This document shows, piece after piece, positions 1 through 10,500 of a stretch of 23,169 nt of DNA. The DNA comes from a virus. Positions within the stretch are counted from its first letter, which is position 1, and each line of letters opens with the position of its first letter. The notes under the pieces are model-generated. The model searched no databases, was not told the DNA's origin, and was given only the letters and a program-made list of their open reading frames with translations. Both the position numbers and the translations under genes were made by a program. The DNA lies in IMG/VR virus record IMGVR_UViG_3300042868_005241, positions 1-23,169 of that record. The stretch is one strand, 5' to 3'.

Positions 1-3000
1 TGATATCCACCCTGCCATTTGACCACATCGCCTTCTGTGTATTCCTGGTATGGATTCCAATTGCCTCTGTAGTTGGAAAAATACTGTCCGTCTGAATTAG
101 GTGCGCCTACAACTAGAACTGCACCGTCTCGACTCATGGTCAAACTTATACCAAATTGATCTCCGTCCTTGACCAATTCTGCCAACTGACTTGAACTCAG
201 CAGGCCTTCTGCAAGTGTTGATCCGTCATCATCCATGGCCACATTTGTTGGCAATGAGCATTGTGTAGACACCGGATCTAATTTTCTCCAATTAGTTAAC
301 ACGGTAGGCAATATTATGCCGCCTTGATTGTCAACTACAGATTCATACAAATCTCCCTGATACCATACTATCGATCCGGCTGGATAGAATACTAGAGACG
401 ATGATTGATATAATCCTAGATACTTGGTGTTTTCTAAATGTTGCCATTCTGTGCCGTTGTAGAAATATAGATAGACTCGACCTCGACCTGTATTGGCGCC
501 TAGTGCTGGATCGCACAACGATCCCACTGCTGACACTGCCATGTAATAGGTGTTGCCGGATACGCCAATTGAAATGGCACTACCAAATTGTTCAAATGCT
601 GCTTGACGGGGGCTTACAAAACTATGAGCAATTTCCCACTGTCCTTGGAAATATCTATACAGAGAGATCATGCCCTGATCTGTGAATCCATTACCTCTGG
701 CTGCTGGATTGGCATTCACTATAGTAGCTGGTTTCCAATCTTCACTGTTGAAATTTATAGAACTGCCGTCTCCTACACTAATGTTGTTCACAGCTTCCCA
801 AAGTTTGCCCTGATACAACACAGTTTCGCCTACAAGATAACTGACAAACTGATTTAACTCGCCTAGGTAGCCACTTTTTACACCGCTGGCATTTGGTGAT
901 CCAACTGCTAGCCATCTATGATCAGGACTTACTGCTAGCACTCTACCAAATGATCCTAATACTGCTGTATCAAAACCATCCGGTGGAGATACTATCTGTT
1001 TCAATATCAATTGTGATCCAGCAGTTTGTGCTGTATAAATCATCACATAACCTGAGTCTGGAATGCTAGTAGCAATTTGTTTGAGACTGTCCAGATATAA
1101 CACAGCGGTACCTGTACCGAGCGGTGCAGTAATTCCATATTCTGCAAATTCAAAGGCAGAATATTGTTTGGTTTTTTCTATAACTTCCCATTTGTTGTCG
1201 CCGTTGTTGTCCACCCATAGTTTTGATCCAAGGTCAAGCAGTGCAGTTTTTTGGTCATCTAATTGTGCATATGTTGCAAATCTCACTGTGGTAAAAATAC
1301 CCACCACTGCTGAGGTGCTGTCTTCTATTTCTGGAACATCAGTAGACGATGGTGCTATAATAATAGTGTTACGTGTGACTGCCGTAATCTTGAAGAATCC
1401 ATTGAGATTCAGCACATATGTGATGCCTACAATGTCGTTAACTACAAAATTATGCAGTCTTTCAAAAGTTAGTTCTATTTCAGTTTCGGATAATTTTTCA
1501 ACTCTACTGATTCTTAACGCTAATTCTTCATTATAACGTAACACCGTCCACGAAGATTTATCAAACGTGATCCAAAAGTGTGTGTTGTCAAACACTGTTC
1601 TAATATCTAAATTAAGGATGTCGTCTTTGTTTTTAAGAATAAAATCCACATGTTTTTTGTTAACATAGCCTGCAGATCTAGAGTCTCCGTCGTAGTCAAT
1701 CAACGGATTGAGATTTGTAACAAAGGGAGTATCAGCTAGGGTAAAGTTAGAAGATTTTATTCTTAGATATTGATCTAAAATTACGTTCGAATCGTCACTG
1801 TATGTAATTAATATAGGTTGAGGATTGATAAGAAAAGCATCTTTTTTTATTTCAAATTCAAATTCTTTAATTTGATCTGTGCCGCCATACTGGGCTATTT
1901 TAAATGCCCACTCTTCTGTTAATACCACACTGTCATCGTCGGTTCGACTGATTTTGTCAAACACCTTGACAATGGCATTGGCTGTGCCCTTTTCTCTAAT
2001 AAATCCTTGATAAATTCTAAACTGTGTGATTTCATCTTCGGCTAAATTTTCAAGATATTCTCTAGGCTGATATCCGATGGCATGTCTTGCAAGATTTCGT
2101 TGACTAGACCCAACACCGTCTGTGTTTACTTCGTAGTAGTCTTCGAATTGATTTATTCTATAATCAAAATTTGGAATCAAAGACTTAGTTGGGGTGGAAT
2201 CAAGTCTTGTCCACCCCGCATCTTGAAATTCTGCAGAGCCCAGTTGGCTATACTTGCTGGTCCAATTGTATGATTTGTACGCAACAATATCACCGAGTTT
2301 GTAGTCTGTGAAAGGTTGCCAAATCTGTATGTTGACATTGTCAAACAAGAATCCAGGGCTAGTATAATCGCCATCCCAATCTACTGTACGGAATCCACGG
2401 CTCTTGATGCGTTCCTGACGATATCCTGTGGGTTTGTCATAGATAACATCATTGAAGACTGTTCGATCATCAAACACAACCACATGTTCTTTGAGAACAT
2501 AGTGCAATTTTAAGAAATAAATTCCTTGATTGGTATTGATAGTTGATAGACTTATGGTTTGAAAGTCTCTGTTGACATTAATGTTTTGAGGTGACAGAGG
2601 TGTTCCATCATCCTTAAAAATCTGATAATCATAAAAACTATCTAATACGTTGTCCGCCACTCCCACAGCAAAATTAATTTTCAACAATGATGCTGCTGGA
2701 CTCAGTGTTAGCAAAGATCCCTCAGCCCAATTATGCTGACTCCAAAACATGAATTCTTTAGCAGATGTAAACCAATCTCTAGCTGTTTGATACTGTGAAT
2801 CGTAAAAATCAAATATAAATCCTACGCTTTTGAGATATTCTTGATAGCCTAGAATAAAATCTATCACCTGTTGAATATCAGTTACCACTTCGCCATAGAA
2901 TAATTTTCTTATTTTAAGTTTGTTGAAATTTCTTCTTCTAAAAGCAGTAATGCCACCAGTGATAGGAGCTCCGGCTAATTTCTTCCATGTTGCTATGCCA

Positions 3001-6000
3001 TTGAGAGTTTCTTCAAATTCAATGCCACTGGTATGGCTGCGTATGCTTCGATAAAATTGGTTTTGATGTCTTATGACTACTCCATTGCCATAAAATTTTT
3101 CACTTTCCCAATCAAAGAAATTCTCGCTGACTCCACCTACCTGGATAACAGGATCACGCTGAGATTGTATAGCGGTATAGTAATTAAAAAAGGCATTAGA
3201 AGTATCGTAGCCACTAATCTTGTATCCTCGGTTAGTTTTTTCTACAATTACTCCGCTGTACACAAGATTTGCAATCGGTGCGCTAACATTAAAAATTATG
3301 TCATAATTCTCTGGAGGGATAAAAATACTGCTAGAAGTTGATTTTGGATTCTTGCTGTCTAATATATATTTTTGTTGTGCTTGATCTACAAAACCTGCCA
3401 ATCGATTGGATAATTTAACATTGATATTTGACAATTTGTCTTCTAGATTGGCAGAGGCAGTGGCTGTGCTTTTTAAATAATTTACAACATAAATTACCAA
3501 TCCTGATACTGGCTGATCTACAGTAGATTCATAACCTAAATCATCTATGGTCAAAAACATCTGCGTATTTGTATTAACTGTTTGTCCAAGAATATTTGTA
3601 GTTACTGCGCTTCGATTAAAACCGTCTGCAATAAATTCCATGGGTTTTAACAATGACAATACTGTCATGATAGCAAATGGCCATTCACTACTGGCCCTCC
3701 ATGCAAATTCTACCGGGGCTAGATCTCCAAGTTGAAAAGCTCCTTGATTATTGACCAATGAAAAATTTCCAGCAAGCCCAGAATCTAAAGGGCTCAGTAA
3801 TTGACCATCTCCGTCTACGGGAATGTGCTGCATGATTGAAGGACGCTTGTACCTGTCTCGTATACCAGCACGATCACCTTGACGAATTATGCCATCTCTT
3901 AGATCTTCCCACAGAATTAAATTATTTGAAGTATAGGGTGCTGGGCCGTATTCACCTTCCCACCATGTGGGCTTTTCAGAGAATCCTAACATTTCCCAAG
4001 GCGATTGATGTGGCCTTGTTGTGTCATAGAACCATTGATAGACTCCTCTCCAATAACCTGGTAGATTGACTGTACCTGTAGGATCAGTCATGTTGCTGTA
4101 GGTATAAGTGAAAGAATTTTGAGAATCGTAATAACTATTTTTTACGTAGTCAATACTAGTACCTTGAATCCATTTTAAGAATTCAGCATTTACAATATTG
4201 TCAACTTGAGATTTATTATACTGTGAGTTTCCGTAATAACCGCCAAGTATAAGATCAATGTCAAATACATTTTCTTTATATTCTTGTTTGATATTGTTGT
4301 AGATTCTGTATTCAAGTTCAAGTAACACATCATCTCTAAAATCACCATAGGCCACAGTGATGCTACCGTCGTGTCCTTGTATGACTTCTTGTGGCTCAGC
4401 ATAGGTATCGTCTAAGAATCTTCTAGGTAGATATTTTTTATATAATCCTAGTTTAGTAGGAGTTGGTGGAATAAAATTTACAGCCGTAGACACATACTCT
4501 CTAATTTGAATTTTATCGTTTTCGAAAAGATCTATTTTTAAATTTACGAAACCAAAAGTTGAATTAAACTCATAATCTTTGTTGTGCAAGAGCTGTTGAT
4601 TATTGTAGTACACGTAGACTGCTCGAGAACTAAGTGTGGCAAGATCAAATTTTTCAGACAGTGCAAATGTTTTAATCCCCGTGTCTTCTACTGTGTAATC
4701 TATTGTAGAATATGCTCCGCTACCAATCATGTCTGATCCAGCAAAGGGTCTGGTTGAATTTTGTGATCTACTGATTTCTTCTAGTATAGAATCTACAAAA
4801 TCTTTTGGAGTTTGATCATAGTACAATTCATTGGCTAGCGTGATGAAACTGTTTTTAAAATCTGTATAAGTTTTCTTGGCATACTGTATAGACTTGATGA
4901 TATTGATTTCTTTATCGCATAACAATGCTATCGACAGCGGGGCGGGACTAGAATGTTTTAGAAATCGTCTAGTGAGATTTTGAAATCCGCTAATATCACG
5001 TAGATTATTACTGCCAGGATATCGTCCAACAAAATTATCTAGCATTTCTAGTCCGCTAGAAATATGATCAGATGCTTGTCCCAGTGTGAATGTTTTTATT
5101 CTTTCATTTAAGGGATTTTTTTCCAGACCCATTGGTATTTCATAATATCCTAGGTCAGGCACAGTGTCTGCAAATAATTTAATTGTGATAACATCACCAA
5201 CAGCAAAATTATTTGTAAAACTAAATGTGTCGATGTTTCTTGTATAGGTGTCACGTAGTTGTACACCGTTGAGGTAAAATAAAATCTTTGCTATTTTGTC
5301 ATCTGTAAGTGTGGTCCAATCGACCACTGCCGTAACAATTTCATTGGTAATAGAATTTACAGTAATTGTGTCTATTATAGGTTGTACAACATTAGGATCT
5401 AATTTTAACCAACCATTGTCATACTGTTCATCTATATTAAATTTGTAAAATCCTGTAGCTAGATTTTGATAATAAAGTTTTTTATCAATGGTGTAGGTAA
5501 AAACATCACTGTCTAAATTCCAAGCAAACTGTATATCTCCAACATTATCTATATTAAGATAACTGATAGCGAAGCCTAATTCGTTGTCTATACTACCTAT
5601 GCCTTGTTTGTAGCTAATGATCGGACTGCCAACAAACGAGCTCACTGGGTAAGAGTCAGCATCACTAAAACTTACAGCATTGGCATCGAACATGTCAAAT
5701 AATGGGGTTTGATTGACCCCTGTTTTTGACTGACTCTTGATCCAGCCAACGCCGTTGAAGTGATACATGAATCCACGATTTACAAGTCCCCGTCTGATTA
5801 GCACACACTCTCCCACTGCGGGATCTAGTTCTGAACTTCTTATCAAACTGATTTGTCTTGAGTTAATATGCCTAATAAATTTCACTGTGTATATTTGATT
5901 ATTTGCCAACTTATCAGTATCGTTGGTTATCAAAATTCTAGCACCATCAAAAAGACTTTCGCCATCGATGATATATCCGCTACTGCCTTCTATAACCGAA

Positions 6001-7508
6001 AACACATCTGTGGTGAAATCATCTACGTAATCCACTGCGGGCATTGCCAGTGATCCGTGATTGTACAATTTTAAATTTGATTTAAATTCTATTATAGGAC
6101 GTTTTGCTCTAGTAGTTTCATCTGCTTCGAAGCTGGATTGATTTAAGTTGTGAGCATAATCCAACACTGCTCTATGATACCATCTATTGTATCTTGACCA
6201 TGGATTGGAATCTACACTGGCTCTGTTAATTGTAATGTAATCTTTGTCGCCTGGGAATGCCGCGGCGTCGTCAAAAGGTTGGGTATCAAATCCACCATTA
6301 TCGAATAAAATTTCAGGCGAAGAATTTGCAAATGTAGCAGATACTACAAGATCAGCAACATTGATTAAGGAAATCTTTTCTCCTACACCTTCTACTATCC
6401 ATTTGTTGTTCATGGATTGATTACTGTATTTCGCCGGAGATACCGTGCCAGTGAAATAAACTATCATACCATTGCTAAAAGTTATACCATTGCTGCTTGT
6501 GTATGTGGTCTTACCGAGAATCTCTTTTTCAATGTCAATTTTAGTGTTGCTTTCAATATTGGCAATGATGAATCGACCAAATCTATTTGGGTCAGTGAAA
6601 CTTTGATAGAACAAAACGTCAGGAGCATCTAGAGGCACGGTGAAAGTTATTGTGCCATTTTCAGTTCCGTTATTGGTCAGTCCTTTATTATAGTCAAACG
6701 AGGTAGTCTCGTTGGCTACATCGACAAACTCCCAATCGTCGCTGTTTTCATCTATGGTACTGCCGTCTACAGGATTGATATTTTTTTTGGCCTTCCATAT
6801 TTTACCGTCAAACACCGTGAGCTGCCCTTGAACATAGGGAAACACAGGATTGTACTGCAACGTACCTGTGTCAACGTTGGTTCTAATGATAAATGGATTA
6901 CCTGGGGTTGCAACTTGGAATTTATAGGTTTGTCCTCTATACAGCGTGATTGCAGGATTATTAGTTAAGCCATCTGGGGTGAATATAAAAACACTACCTA
7001 CGCCAGGTCTCACACGATAGGTGCTAGTAATGTTCTGCGCTTGGCCGAGAATTTTAATTGGAGGCGGTCCTTCAGGTACCCAATAGTATTCACGATAATT
7101 AACCAACTTGTCCCATTCTATAGGAGGATTCCAAGTGTAGTGATCCTGTGATACTATTAAATCGTCTCTTTCTTCGTTGTTGTTAAAAAACTTTATTTGA
7201 TTTTTAAAATCTATATAGTCCCAGAAGTTAGTGACTTTTTGATCTTTTTCAACCACAACTGCTGGTTCTAACTGATATCTGCTTCTTAGTGTTTCGTCAC
7301 TGTCAAGATACACGTCCTTGGTATTAAATGTTTTGCCGTATCTTCTGCCTATATATCCGACTTTCTTTTCGAGTACACCGGGTTGAGTCAGAGGATCTAG
7401 AGTTGCTGCTAGAAATTTTTGATTTGCTTCCGTTTGAAAAATCTGTGGGAGTAGTTCAGAAGTTTTTCTAATAGGTAAACCACTGTTAGGAAATATTTTA
7501 TCTGCCAT
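1..7508 (-). CDS. Giant baseplate/tail structural protein at gp7 position, partial (C-terminus beyond left edge)
   Basis: The frame is open from ATG at 7508 to the window edge, giving at least 2502 residues. The start lies 2 nt past the gp6 stop, with only a weak ribosome site (GAG about 14 nt upstream), so coupling to gp6 is likely. The N-terminus (residues 1-70) has a pattern I associate with large structural proteins of marine T4-like phages: LPQIFQTEANQKFLAATLD, then GYIGRRYGKT and YQLEPAVV. Further landmarks are DKDYITINRASVD and NPWSRYNRWYH (about 421-447) and GYWRGVYQWFYDTTRPHQS (about 1148-1168). Small aromatic/GD modules recur along the chain, and FG-GAP-like repeats begin near residue 2184. 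T4 gp7 (about 1030 residues) follows gp6 and forms the wedge, so the gp7 role is inferred from position; gp10-like or fibre-like roles are alternatives. No catalytic motif was seen. That it is a structural protein is fairly certain; the exact counterpart is not. Confidence 0.8.
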   Translation of the reverse strand, partial: MADKIFPNSGLPIRKTSELLPQIFQTEANQKFLAATLDPLTQPGVLEKKVGYIGRRYGKTFNTKDVYLDSDETLRSRYQLEPAVVVEKDQKVTNFWDYIDFKNQIKFFNNNEERDDLIVSQDHYTWNPPIEWDKLVNYREYYWVPEGPPPIKILGQAQNITSTYRVRPGVGSVFIFTPDGLTNNPAITLYRGQTYKFQVATPGNPFIIRTNVDTGTLQYNPVFPYVQGQLTVFDGKIWKAKKNINPVDGSTIDENSDDWEFVDVANETTSFDYNKGLTNNGTENGTITFTVPLDAPDVLFYQSFTDPNRFGRFIIANIESNTKIDIEKEILGKTTYTSSNGITFSNGMIVYFTGTVSPAKYSNQSMNNKWIVEGVGEKISLINVADLVVSATFANSSPEILFDNGGFDTQPFDDAAAFPGDKDYITINRASVDSNPWSRYNRWYHRAVLDYAHNLNQSSFEADETTRAKRPIIEFKSNLKLYNHGSLAMPAVDYVDDFTTDVFSVIEGSSGYIIDGESLFDGARILITNDTDKLANNQIYTVKFIRHINSRQISLIRSSELDPAVGECVLIRRGLVNRGFMYHFNGVGWIKSQSKTGVNQTPLFDMFDANAVSFSDADSYPVSSFVGSPIISYKQGIGSIDNELGFAISYLNIDNVGDIQFAWNLDSDVFTYTIDKKLYYQNLATGFYKFNIDEQYDNGWLKLDPNVVQPIIDTITVNSITNEIVTAVVDWTTLTDDKIAKILFYLNGVQLRDTYTRNIDTFSFTNNFAVGDVITIKLFADTVPDLGYYEIPMGLEKNPLNERIKTFTLGQASDHISSGLEMLDNFVGRYPGSNNLRDISGFQNLTRRFLKHSSPAPLSIALLCDKEINIIKSIQYAKKTYTDFKNSFITLANELYYDQTPKDFVDSILEEISRSQNSTRPFAGSDMIGSGAYSTIDYTVEDTGIKTFALSEKFDLATLSSRAVYVYYNNQQLLHNKDYEFNSTFGFVNLKIDLFENDKIQIREYVSTAVNFIPPTPTKLGLYKKYLPRRFLDDTYAEPQEVIQGHDGSITVAYGDFRDDVLLELEYRIYNNIKQEYKENVFDIDLILGGYYGNSQYNKSQVDNIVNAEFLKWIQGTSIDYVKNSYYDSQNSFTYTYSNMTDPTGTVNLPGYWRGVYQWFYDTTRPHQSPWEMLGFSEKPTWWEGEYGPAPYTSNNLILWEDLRDGIIRQGDRAGIRDRYKRPSIMQHIPVDGDGQLLSPLDSGLAGNFSLVNNQGAFQLGDLAPVEFAWRASSEWPFAIMTVLSLLKPMEFIADGFNRSAVTTNILGQTVNTNTQMFLTIDDLGYESTVDQPVSGLVIYVVNYLKSTATASANLEDKLSNINVKLSNRLAGFVDQAQQKYILDSKNPKSTSSSIFIPPENYDIIFNVSAPIANLVYSGVIVEKTNRGYKISGYDTSNAFFNYYTAIQSQRDPVIQVGGVSENFFDWESEKFYGNGVVIRHQNQFYRSIRSHTSGIEFEETLNGIATWKKLAGAPITGGITAFRRRNFNKLKIRKLFYGEVVTDIQQVIDFILGYQEYLKSVGFIFDFYDSQYQTARDWFTSAKEFMFWSQHNWAEGSLLTLSPAASLLKINFAVGVADNVLDSFYDYQIFKDDGTPLSPQNINVNRDFQTISLSTINTNQGIYFLKLHYVLKEHVVVFDDRTVFNDVIYDKPTGYRQERIKSRGFRTVDWDGDYTSPGFLFDNVNIQIWQPFTDYKLGDIVAYKSYNWTSKYSQLGSAEFQDAGWTRLDSTPTKSLIPNFDYRINQFEDYYEVNTDGVGSSQRNLARHAIGYQPREYLENLAEDEITQFRIYQGFIREKGTANAIVKVFDKISRTDDDSVVLTEEWAFKIAQYGGTDQIKEFEFEIKKDAFLINPQPILITYSDDSNVILDQYLRIKSSNFTLADTPFVTNLNPLIDYDGDSRSAGYVNKKHVDFILKNKDDILNLDIRTVFDNTHFWITFDKSSWTVLRYNEELALRISRVEKLSETEIELTFERLHNFVVNDIVGITYVLNLNGFFKITAVTRNTIIIAPSSTDVPEIEDSTSAVVGIFTTVRFATYAQLDDQKTALLDLGSKLWVDNNGDNKWEVIEKTKQYSAFEFAEYGITAPLGTGTAVLYLDSLKQIATSIPDSGYVMIYTAQTAGSQLILKQIVSPPDGFDTAVLGSFGRVLAVSPDHRWLAVGSPNASGVKSGYLGELNQFVSYLVGETVLYQGKLWEAVNNISVGDGSSINFNSEDWKPATIVNANPAARGNGFTDQGMISLYRYFQGQWEIAHSFVSPRQAAFEQFGSAISIGVSGNTYYMAVSAVGSLCDPALGANTGRGRVYLYFYNGTEWQHLENTKYLGLYQSSSLVFYPAGSIVWYQGDLYESVVDNQGGIILPTVLTNWRKLDPVSTQCSLPTNVAMDDDGSTLAEGLLSSSQLAELVKDGDQFGISLTMSRDGAVLVVGAPNSDGQYFSNYRGNWNPYQEYTEGDVVKWQGGY
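75..960 (-). repeat. FG-GAP-like beta-propeller repeats inside the giant protein
   Basis: Three copies of an FG-GAP-type motif were read in the giant ORF frame: SFGRVLAVSPDHRWLAVGSP (about residue 2186), QFGSAISIGVSG followed by YYMAVSA (about 2307), and QFGISLTMSRDGAVLVVGAP (about 2449). Spacing is about 120 and 143 residues, larger than a bare propeller blade, because a small aromatic/GD module sits between successive copies. FG-GAP blades form integrin-like propellers and often bind calcium or ligands. The array probably continues past the left edge, so the number of blades is unknown. The fold assignment rests on motif reading alone. Confidence 0.6.
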
Positions 7509-7510
7509 TT

Positions 7511-10500
7511 TTAATTTGTACTCAATATAACTGAATCAACGGGTATTCTAAGTTCTGAAGCAGAAATTGCTGTGACAATTTCTATATCATCTACTGTAGC
7601 GCCGCTAACAAAAATTTCATCGACTCTGCTTTGTATTTCAAACAAACTACCAAATGCCTGTGTAATCTGTCTTGGTAAAATAATCATGTTGCTAATGTCA
7701 GGAGCTGCTGTGTTAATCACATATGTGATCAATTCGCTGACATAAAATCTATCGCCAAAGTCCCAATTATTGATATCGAAGAATTCGTTGATAGCATTTA
7801 TAATCTTAACTTTTAAATCGTTATCATTGATCAGTCTATTTGAATTTTTAACTATTTTAAATTTTGCCTGAAACTGCACGTCAGCGGTTGGTCCAAACAA
7901 CACCTTGTAGGCCACGGGATGATATATTATTTCATCAGATATAGATTTGATTAGATCTAAATTTGAACCAAATGCAATTCGTAGACTGTCACTGTTTGGT
8001 TCATCTGGTTTTATAGCAGCACCGGCTAGATAATTCCTAAATGCAGTGTTATAACTTCGTGTTAAAAGATACACATCAACAATGTTACTGGAACTGGGAT
8101 CGATTCTACGATCAACATTGGCATTGTGAATGTACTGGAATTTAAGTCCTGCTCTGCCGTAATTTGCAGTATATGAACTTTCTAATACCAAAGTATTTGT
8201 GGTTCGATCAACTCGTTTAATTACATTTTCATTGCTGTCGTAGAAGTAGATTAGTTGGCCGTCGGTATAGTCATTGACATTAACTAGACTTTCTTTCTGC
8301 ACAACGACAATGATGTTATCAGTATTATCCACATATTGTTTGATTTTATTGCCTGCTATATCTACAGATTCTTGGAAGAATAAAAATTTTAAATCAAAGT
8401 CTAGTCCTGCTACCTGCTCAAATGCTTCAGGATTATCAATGACTCCGTCACTGTCAGAATCATAAAATTCAATTTTTATTTCTTCTGTGCTTTGATATCC
8501 ATCGTCAAAGGTAATAGCATCACTGATGGCAAAACTGATGTCTTGTTTTAACGGGTTTAAAAGATTACTATCAGAATTAATACCTAAAATCTTAATTTGA
8601 TCTCTGACCACATCACCAGTTTTACCATTATAGGTTTTTTGTGAGCTATCATAGTAAAATCTATTTTCTTCTATACTGCCGAACACATATTCTAAACCAC
8701 GTATTCTAACAAAGTATTCATCTGCCTGTTTGACAAATGCAACAATCCATGACGAATCCAAATTTTGACTGGTTGTGTCGCCACTTTTACCAAGACTAAA
8801 ATCATTAAGAAGATTTAAATCAGCAGTGGCTACTAATTTCCAAGCTGCGTCAATTACTGAAAAACGCAGACCAAAATTAAGATTGGCCAGCATGAGATTG
8901 ATCATCTCGTTTTCTATTCCGTTAGGAAGATTATTAACAAACTTAGCTACTATCCTGGTAGCAATAGCTTCTGATGGGATGATGTCACTGAACTGCACTG
9001 CTCCTAGTCCAGACGCTAGAATTCCCACTCCGGCATTAGTACCATCACCTGTGATTTTTATAACTTTGGTCCACAATCGATCTTTCTGTTCAGGATCGTT
9101 AGCATCGGTAGTAACTAATTTACCACGTCTAAAAGACTGGCCAGCCGGTGCTGTGAATTTAACCAGTGTACCTGGAGTGATATATTGCAGTGTGCTAGTA
9201 GTGTATGATCCAACTTTTAAAATTGTACTATCAATAAAATTATAAAAATATCCCGTAGAATTATTCACGTCTGTGGTTATTTGTTTCCAGCGATAGTTGG
9301 TATCACTAAACAAGATCTTGTCAAATTTAGTGAGATAAAAATTGTAGGTATCTGCAGAAGTGAAAATAGGTTCAATGCTGTTGCGTATAAAATTTATAAT
9401 ATCAATTCTATTTGTAAATTTAAATGCCAATGATTTTTCAACGTTTTGTTTATAAATGAGTCCGTCGGCAGCAAATACATTTATGCTGGAATATTTTCCA
9501 CTGGCATCAATTAAATCATAATTTCTACTGATTCCGCTTGATACTCTATTGATTGCTTTTACTTTGAGAATATTCTGTGAAGTAGATAGTGGGGCAAGAT
9601 TATAGTCTTCTCCGGTAATCATTCTATTCTGGGTATAGTATTGAGCAGGGGCATTTGTTCTAATTGAAGCTACAGACTCACTTGGAGAAGATGAACTTAC
9701 AGTAGACTTGAGACTCATGGTCAATGTCAGTGTATGACGGACTCCTGATTTGCTGACATAAGGCACAGCAATACTGATACCGCGCATTTCGTTTGGTGCT
9801 ATTTGATAACTGAGACCATTGCTGGTTCTATAATAGGTTCGAAACGGGCCTTGAGGCAAATTACCGTATACTCCGTCTGCGAACGCTAGATCAATTCTAT
9901 CGTTTTCTTTTGTAATCACTGAATAGATATTTCTAATATTACTATTAATACTGTTGTATGATATGTTATTGCCTATGAGAGCAGATACCTTGGTCCATTC
10001 GTTTAATTGTACACCTGCTGAATCCAATGCAAATAACCATACATCGTTGTTGTTGATGTTGTTGCTGTCCACAGCAATTAATTCGTTTGTGGCCGGGATA
10101 TCGATTGAAAAATCTGCCAACTGCAAACTACCTTGTTTGAACATTAGATAAAATCCAGTATTAGCACTGGTTCCACCTTTACCATCATTTCTATACACGA
10201 ACCCTAATTGGTTGCCAGGGACTGGAGATTCTTCGTAGATTTCTTCTTTGCCTTTGAAACTGGTGCTAACTAGTTCAAATGTCATTTGTCGTCCTGCTAC
10301 TACTTTGCTGTAAGTAAAAATAGGCACATCGCTCGACGATGTTCTAAATCGATATTGTTCTGTAGGTATTCCGTCAATTGTTGCAGAACCTTGGCTGCGA
10401 CCAAATGCTGTGTTATCTGTCATCGCAGCGTTTAACACCGTGACAAATTGTTCTACCCAATTCTGATTGGTTGGATCATTCCATACAATGGTTTGTTGCG

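Noticed and set aside
401-3735. Several plus-strand frames of 60-160 codons opposite the giant gene
   Set aside because: The minus frame is open throughout and encodes coherent motifs; the plus frames show no family patterns or ribosome sites.
8775-9245. 156-codon plus-strand frame opposite gp6
   Set aside because: Shadow of gp6; no recognisable protein pattern.
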